NCBI RefSeq assembly: GCF_029168945.1
Contig: NC_083603.1
Location: 40,672,396-40,736,395 of the forward strand
Direction: 5' to 3'
Origin: Cannabis sativa
Taxonomy: Eukaryota > Streptophyta > Magnoliopsida > Rosales > Cannabaceae
Length of the DNA: 64,000 nt
Below the pieces are notes generated by a model. It had not been told where the DNA came from. It saw only the letters and a program-made list of their open reading frames with translations, and did not search any database. The stretch's first letter is position 1; each line of letters begins with the position of its first letter. The position numbers and the translations under genes are program-made. Shown here one piece after another: positions 59,568 through 64,000 of this stretch.

Positions 59568-61087
59568 TATTTTAATTGCATAAAACCCTAGAACCATAGT
59601 GAAAACAAATCTATACAGAGCAATTGTCATTACTATCCAAACCCGAGTGATCTAACCATAACCAATTAATAAAAAATCATTAATCACTCCTAAAGTACCA
59701 CATATTCCTATCGAATAACCTAATAGTAATGTTTTAGTCAAGCAAGCTAAGCATAAAAACTAAATAAGTACTAACAAAACGATGTCGTGTACTGCGGGTG
59801 GCAATTTATTTTCATGGGTCGTGTTCGTATCGTGTTGAATCTTAAATATTACAAGAAAATGTTAAACTTAAAATCGACTCATTTATTAATCGTGTTGAAA
59901 ACTATAATCCAAACCCAATCTACTTATACCCGTATAACCTATTTATATATATTTGAGTTAATTGCGGCATAATTCTTAATACTTTCATTTTGTTAGCAAT
60001 TAACCCTAAAATCTAAATTTTAACAGTAAAACTCTTGCATTCTGTTAGCATTTAGTCATTTCAATCTATTTTTAGCAGTTAACTGTCACGTTGGCTATTC
60101 ATGCGCACATAGAATTTGTACACATGACACAATAAATATTTACATGTTCTAATGATATTATGCGATGTGTACAATGTATCTATGTGGATAATATTCTATG
60201 TACACATAAAAAGTCAATGTAACAGTTAACTACCAAAAATGAATGAAATGACTAAATACTAACCAAATCTAAACTCATTTATTTCATTAGAGTTTCGAGT
60301 CATGTTCTTGCTGCTTGTGTAGTATGAGTTTGAGTTTTGAAATTTTTAGCAGATTTTTTTTTTAAAAAAAATATTGTATATTTTTTCTTTAAAAATACAA
60401 TATATTTTTTATACTATGTTAAGTCTCATCTGTTGTTCTACTATTATTTTTAATTGTTCTACTTTGTATTTTACGGTTGTTTTATAAAAAAACATTATTT
60501 TTTAAAAAATTTCCTTACGGCAGTATTTTTTAGGGATAATTATATAAGACACCGTTTTTTATAAAAAAAAAATTATATTTTAACGTTTAAAGAATTTTTT
60601 TTTTTACATTTTTACGGTTTTTCATAGAAACAACATGAAAACAACAAGAAAATTACAAAAAAGTAACATGTAAATATCATCTAAATAACATCAAAACAAC
60701 AACAAAAAATAACATACAGATAATAAAAAATCAACAACAAATTAACATGAGTACAGCATAAAAAAGTCGTATTTTTTGTAAATAAAATAAAAAAATTGTA
60801 AAAAATATTCAAAATTCTGTGAAACTGTATTTTTGTAATTTTTTTGTTGTTTGTGTGTATTTGTGAAATAATCTCTATTTTTTTACAATACAAGCCCAAA
60901 AGGCCGAACTAGTGAGCATACTGAGCCCAACTAAAGTCAACTAATGATTACTCGGCCCAATTGACCAAAACCATGAAAAGCGGTAACTAATACAACACTT
61001 CTCCATTTGGGATCTAAACAAAAGAAGAAACTTCCGGAAGAGTAGGAAACACACAGAGAGAGAACGAAGGAGATCAGCCGCCACTCC

Positions 61088-62953
61088 ATGGAAGAAGAAG
61101 GACAACCATTGTCGTCGTCGTCGTCTTCGGAGAAGAAGACCCAACAGGAAGCACCATCTTCCTATACCTATTGGGTAAGAGGTGTCACAAACGACGCCGT
61201 TCCTCTTCCCGCTCCTCGCAAGCTCACCTCTAACGACATTCTCTCTTCTAACTCTGCTCAGCCCACAACCCAACTGGGTTCCGTCTGGAATCGGGTATAT
61301 ATTTATATATATTTATATACACACACCAATTTGTATTACTGTGTTTATAATAATAAAAATCTTATCTTTCATTTGTTGGATCTTTCTTTGGTTTAGGCTG
61401 GAACTTGGGAGGAGAAGAATCTTAATAGCTGGGCAACCCAAAGAATAAAGGTTTCTTTTTTCTTATACCCTTTTCCCTATTATACATATATAATTATATA
61501 TATATATATATATATAATACTGTGGTGAAAGTGAAATTTGCCAAACTTATCATGTGAAATACTAAAGTTTGTAAAGTAAACTCATTTTACATCAGTGTAA
61601 ATCTATAGTCGTTTTGCGATCATAATGATCGTTTATGGTAGCAATGTTTAATTTCATGGTGTAATTTTGTTAATTGAAAATTTGATAAAGCCTTTTTTTA
61701 CAATGGTGGAATGAAATAGTAAAGAATTGATTTTTATCCCATTGCTTTTTTTTGGTTGCATTTTATAGTTTTTGCATTAAAATGATTTTACAATTCCAAT
61801 GCAAAGATGAGCTTTTTATTATGTATTTTGAATTTGATTCTATTTATATTCTTATTGTTATATTGGTTTGTTTGTTTTTATTAATAATTTGTATGAATGG
61901 GCAGGAGTTGGTTATGACAGTTGATTCTTTAGAATTGTCAGCTGGGAAAGCACAGATATCAGATTTATCAAAGTGTGCTGGTGATGTGAGTGAGTTTCAT
62001 TTTTATTTTTCTACTTTCAATCATTATTAAAAATCATATTTTTCTTTCTTTGATATCTCATTTTAATCTTGTTTTCATTTACTAGGCCTTTTTGGTCACT
62101 GTTCGGAATAAGAAACGTGTTGGCTATACTTATGAGATAACCTTAAATGTTAAAGGTAATACTAATACTAAGACTTGCTTATGTTACTCTCTTTGTCTTT
62201 GTTTTTCATTATAAACCATTTTCTTTTTTATGTTTGTTTAAGTTAAAGATCAAATTTTTGTTTGCATGAATGTGAATTAGGAGAGTGGATTGTGGGTGAG
62301 GAGAAAAAAACAATTAAAGGGTATTTGGAAATCCCAGAGTTCTCATTTGGTGAGCTAGATGAGTTGCAGGTATATTCTATTCTATTGTATCATATTCAAT
62401 TCTAAATACACAATCAATGAATGAATGGTAGATACTATTTTGTATCTTTTATTGATCTCTTTGTTTTGTTAAATGACAATTTGAATCTTGTAATTTGCAA
62501 AAACGAACCTAATGATACCCTGAGTCGGATTTTGGTCGGACAATTTTTGGGTTAGAAATAGAATAGATTAGGAAGTTTTAGGGTTAGGAAAACATAATTT
62601 TAGAGTTAGAATGAAAAGTAGTTCGACCAAAATCAAATTCAGAGTATCATTATCTTCTTTTTTGCAAAGTACAGGTCCAAATTGTCATTGAACGAAACAG
62701 AGTGGCCGATTAGTGACTTTTACAAAACATATGGTTCAAAGTGGTGTTTTTCGATGAATGAAAACAAAACCAAAAAAACAGGACAAGTTTGTTTACTATT
62801 ATGATGAAAAATTTGCAGGTGGAAGTGAAATTGAGTGAAGAAAAGGATTTTTCTCATCAAGACAAGATGCAAATCAAGCAAGATTTGAAACAATTTTTGC
62901 AACCTGTGCGTGAGAAGCTGCTGCAATTTGAGCAAGAACTAAAAGATAGATAG
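61088..62953 (+). CDS. Aha1-like Hsp90 co-chaperone, N-domain only
   Basis: Six exons encode 211 aa: 61088-61294, 61397-61450, 61905-61985, 62086-62155, 62281-62369 and 62819-62953. A Ser-rich N-terminal extension precedes the Aha1 N-type domain: SVWNRAGTWEEKNLNSWATQ, then SAGKAQISDLSKCAGDAFLV, RVGYTYEITLNVKGEW and IPEFSFGELDELQVEVKLSE. It ends in a basic/acidic helix, PVREKLLQFEQELKDR. Canonical Aha1 binds the Hsp90 middle domain and stimulates its ATPase. This protein lacks the C-terminal Aha1 domain, like yeast Hch1 and the Arabidopsis At5g58110 type. In Arabidopsis, At5g58110 neighbours At5g58100, whose homologue here lies 6 kb away with the transporter gene inserted between. Intron 5 carries a diverged MULE-type MITE. 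Confidence 0.88.
62425..62752. mobile_element. Diverged Mutator-type MITE relative in Aha1-like intron 5
   Basis: TTTGTTTTGTTAAATGACAA and the inverted TTGTCATTGAACGAAACAG, with TGATACCCTGA against TCAGAGTATCA, give long inverted arms. The arm text (TTTTGTTAAATGACAA) is shared with the elements at 15.11 and 59.20 kb, but the middle is different. It is an older or sister family member. Confidence 0.55.
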
Positions 62954-63439
62954 AAATAGATTCTGAATTTGAATCACTTCACTTGTTCACATCTTCAAAC
63001 TTAAATGGCTTTGATTGATGTTGTTGGTTTCTTTTGTCTCTGGTCTCAAATTTACCTTACCATCATTATATGTTTCTATTTAAGCTCAGATTAAGTCATT
63101 GTATTTGCATTTCACTTCTTAAGATATGATGATGATATGCATACTTTGTTCTTCAGTTTATTTATTTAATTTACTCTTCAAGCTTGTTAACTCAACAAAA
63201 AGTATTACATGCATATATTTATTGTCTAATCTCTAATTTTATTACTTATTTTAATTTTATTTTCATAATTTTTTTTAATAGAATTTATATAATTTTTTAT
63301 TGCAATTTTTTTGTCGTAGTATATAAAATGTAATTTATTTTTATTTGTTAGGTATTTTTTTTTTTTTGCGAAAAAAAGTTTTAACCATCAACACCAAGAG
63401 TAAAAAAACTCAGAAAAGGTGGGGTGAGATTTCACCAAT
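62954..63439. other. 3' UTR of the Aha1-like gene and AT-rich spacer
   Basis: No gene is seen. The first ~200 bp are the likely 3' UTR. AT-rich DNA with T-runs follows up to the LINE fragment. Confidence 0.5.
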
Positions 63440-63990
63440 ACCAAACAGTGCTACAAAACACTTTTGTTAAAGCGAATTTAGTGTGAGCTACAACATTAAA
63501 ATCTATAGAACATTGCAAAAAACAAACTCTTTAAAACTATTACAAAGATTATCAATGGCATTCAAGAAAGGCCTAACGAGAAAATTAAAGACACTTTGTT
63601 TACCAGTTTTTGCCCAACACTCAAACAATTCATTTCAAAACTAATTTTATCATACTCGAATAAATGACATTGAAACATGACATTCTGGAGCGCCAAAGCT
63701 TTCGTTACTTCGGGTTCAAAACAACCCTTTGAGAGCCAAACAACAGAAGTAAGAACGACGCCTAAGTGGTCACGCACCACCATACTAAGGCCATTACATT
63801 TGCCAGAAGTATCAATAGCAACATCAATATTAACTTTGCAAAAAATACCCAAAGGGAGAGATCATTTGGATAAAGCCTGAGATGAGGACAAAGAAGCTGC
63901 CGGTCCCAGAGGCGAAAGTTAGTGAAGGCCTTAAAATTCCCTGACTTTTTGATAATTCCAAAAGAAATCTCGAGCCCAGTATATACCAAT
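63440..63990 (-). pseudogene. Broken LINE RNase H-domain fragment
   Basis: The frame at 63852-63562 reads VNIDVAIDTSGKCNGLSMVV then RDHLGVVLTSVVWLSKGCFE and ALALQNVMFQCHLFEYDKIS. This is the RNase H-like domain found at the end of plant LINE ORF2 proteins (pattern VNxDxA...G.G.V.RD..G). Upstream sequence (63989-63853) continues in another frame, showing a frameshift. The element runs off the right edge of the window. No full ORF2 is present. Confidence 0.7.
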
Positions 63991-64000
63991 TCTAGACAAA

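Larger units (their letters stand above)
58743..61087. other. Intergenic region between divergent transporter and Aha1-like genes
   Basis: No gene is seen. AACGACGTCGTTG-like palindromic ACGT sequence lies at 58861-58873, probably in the transporter promoter. A Mutator-type MITE occupies 59196-59567. Sequence at 59780-59950 (GGGTCGTGTTCGTATCGTGT and similar) resembles a common dispersed plant repeat. An inverted pair involving TAGTCATTTCA and TGAAATGACTA spans ~60000-60265. The last 80 bp before 61088 are the Aha1-like 5' UTR. Confidence 0.5.

Noticed and set aside
1..64000. tRNA, rRNA or CRISPR features
   Set aside because: No cloverleaf, ribosomal sequence or regularly spaced identical repeats were recognised; the window is nuclear plant DNA. 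A tRNAscan run would be decisive for tRNAs.

Overview
The window is plant nuclear DNA from a eudicot. It is strongly AT-rich, its genes are split by GT-AG introns, and the intergenic space is full of small inverted-repeat elements and LTR-retrotransposon debris. The products are all typical of land plants: a PLS-class PPR protein, a CemA-like chloroplast protein, an ECT-type YTH reader, a starch synthase, a Raf-like kinase, a plant cupin, an OCT/NiaP-type transporter and an Aha1-like co-chaperone. A Rosales or Cannabaceae-like genome is plausible from repeat style, but the sequence alone does not prove it.

Layout. 0.7-8.2 kb, plus strand: a small HMA metal-binding protein, an intronless PPR gene beginning 11 bp after the HMA stop, and a seven-exon CemA/DLDG1-like gene. 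9.6-12.3 kb, minus strand: a conserved unknown (At1g01500-like). 12.4-16.8 kb: gene-free, with a tandem repeat, a large fold-back structure of GC-rich degenerate hexamer arms, a Mutator-type MITE with 9-bp target duplications, and other MITE-like DNA. 17.1-21.1 kb, plus: an ECT-family YTH gene, converging on a 14-exon starch synthase gene (21.7-27.8 kb, minus). 29.3-31.8 kb, minus: a Raf-like kinase. 34.4-34.9 kb, plus: a small cupin. 37.5-45.3 kb: a decayed minus-strand Copia fragment split by a solo LTR, itself split by two further solo LTRs, all three with readable 5-bp target duplications. 46.8-54.9 kb, plus: a 25-exon membrane-anchored protein of the At5g58100 (SPOT1) type. 56.0-58.7 kb, minus: an organic-cation/nicotinate MFS transporter. 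61.1-63.0 kb, plus: an Aha1-like protein. The right edge holds a broken LINE RNase H fragment on the minus strand.

Exon models were built by hand from splice sites, reading-frame continuity and remembered family sequences. Each multi-exon model closes in frame. The genes do not form one pathway. At least three products are expected in chloroplasts (CemA-like, starch synthase, possibly the cupin). From memory, several neighbours recall Arabidopsis chromosome 4 (PPR At4g31070, CemA-like At4g31040, kinase At4g31170), chromosome 5 (At5g58100, At5g58110) and chromosome 3 (ECT5/OCT7 near At3g13050-13060), which suggests retained microsynteny.

The most notable signals are the three-level nest of solo LTRs, the fold-back element, a roughly 100-nt MIRNA-like hairpin at 28.43-28.53 kb, a pair of MULE-type MITEs with perfect 9-bp target duplications, and a tandemly repeated splice donor in the starch synthase gene that permits an in-frame 18-codon extension.
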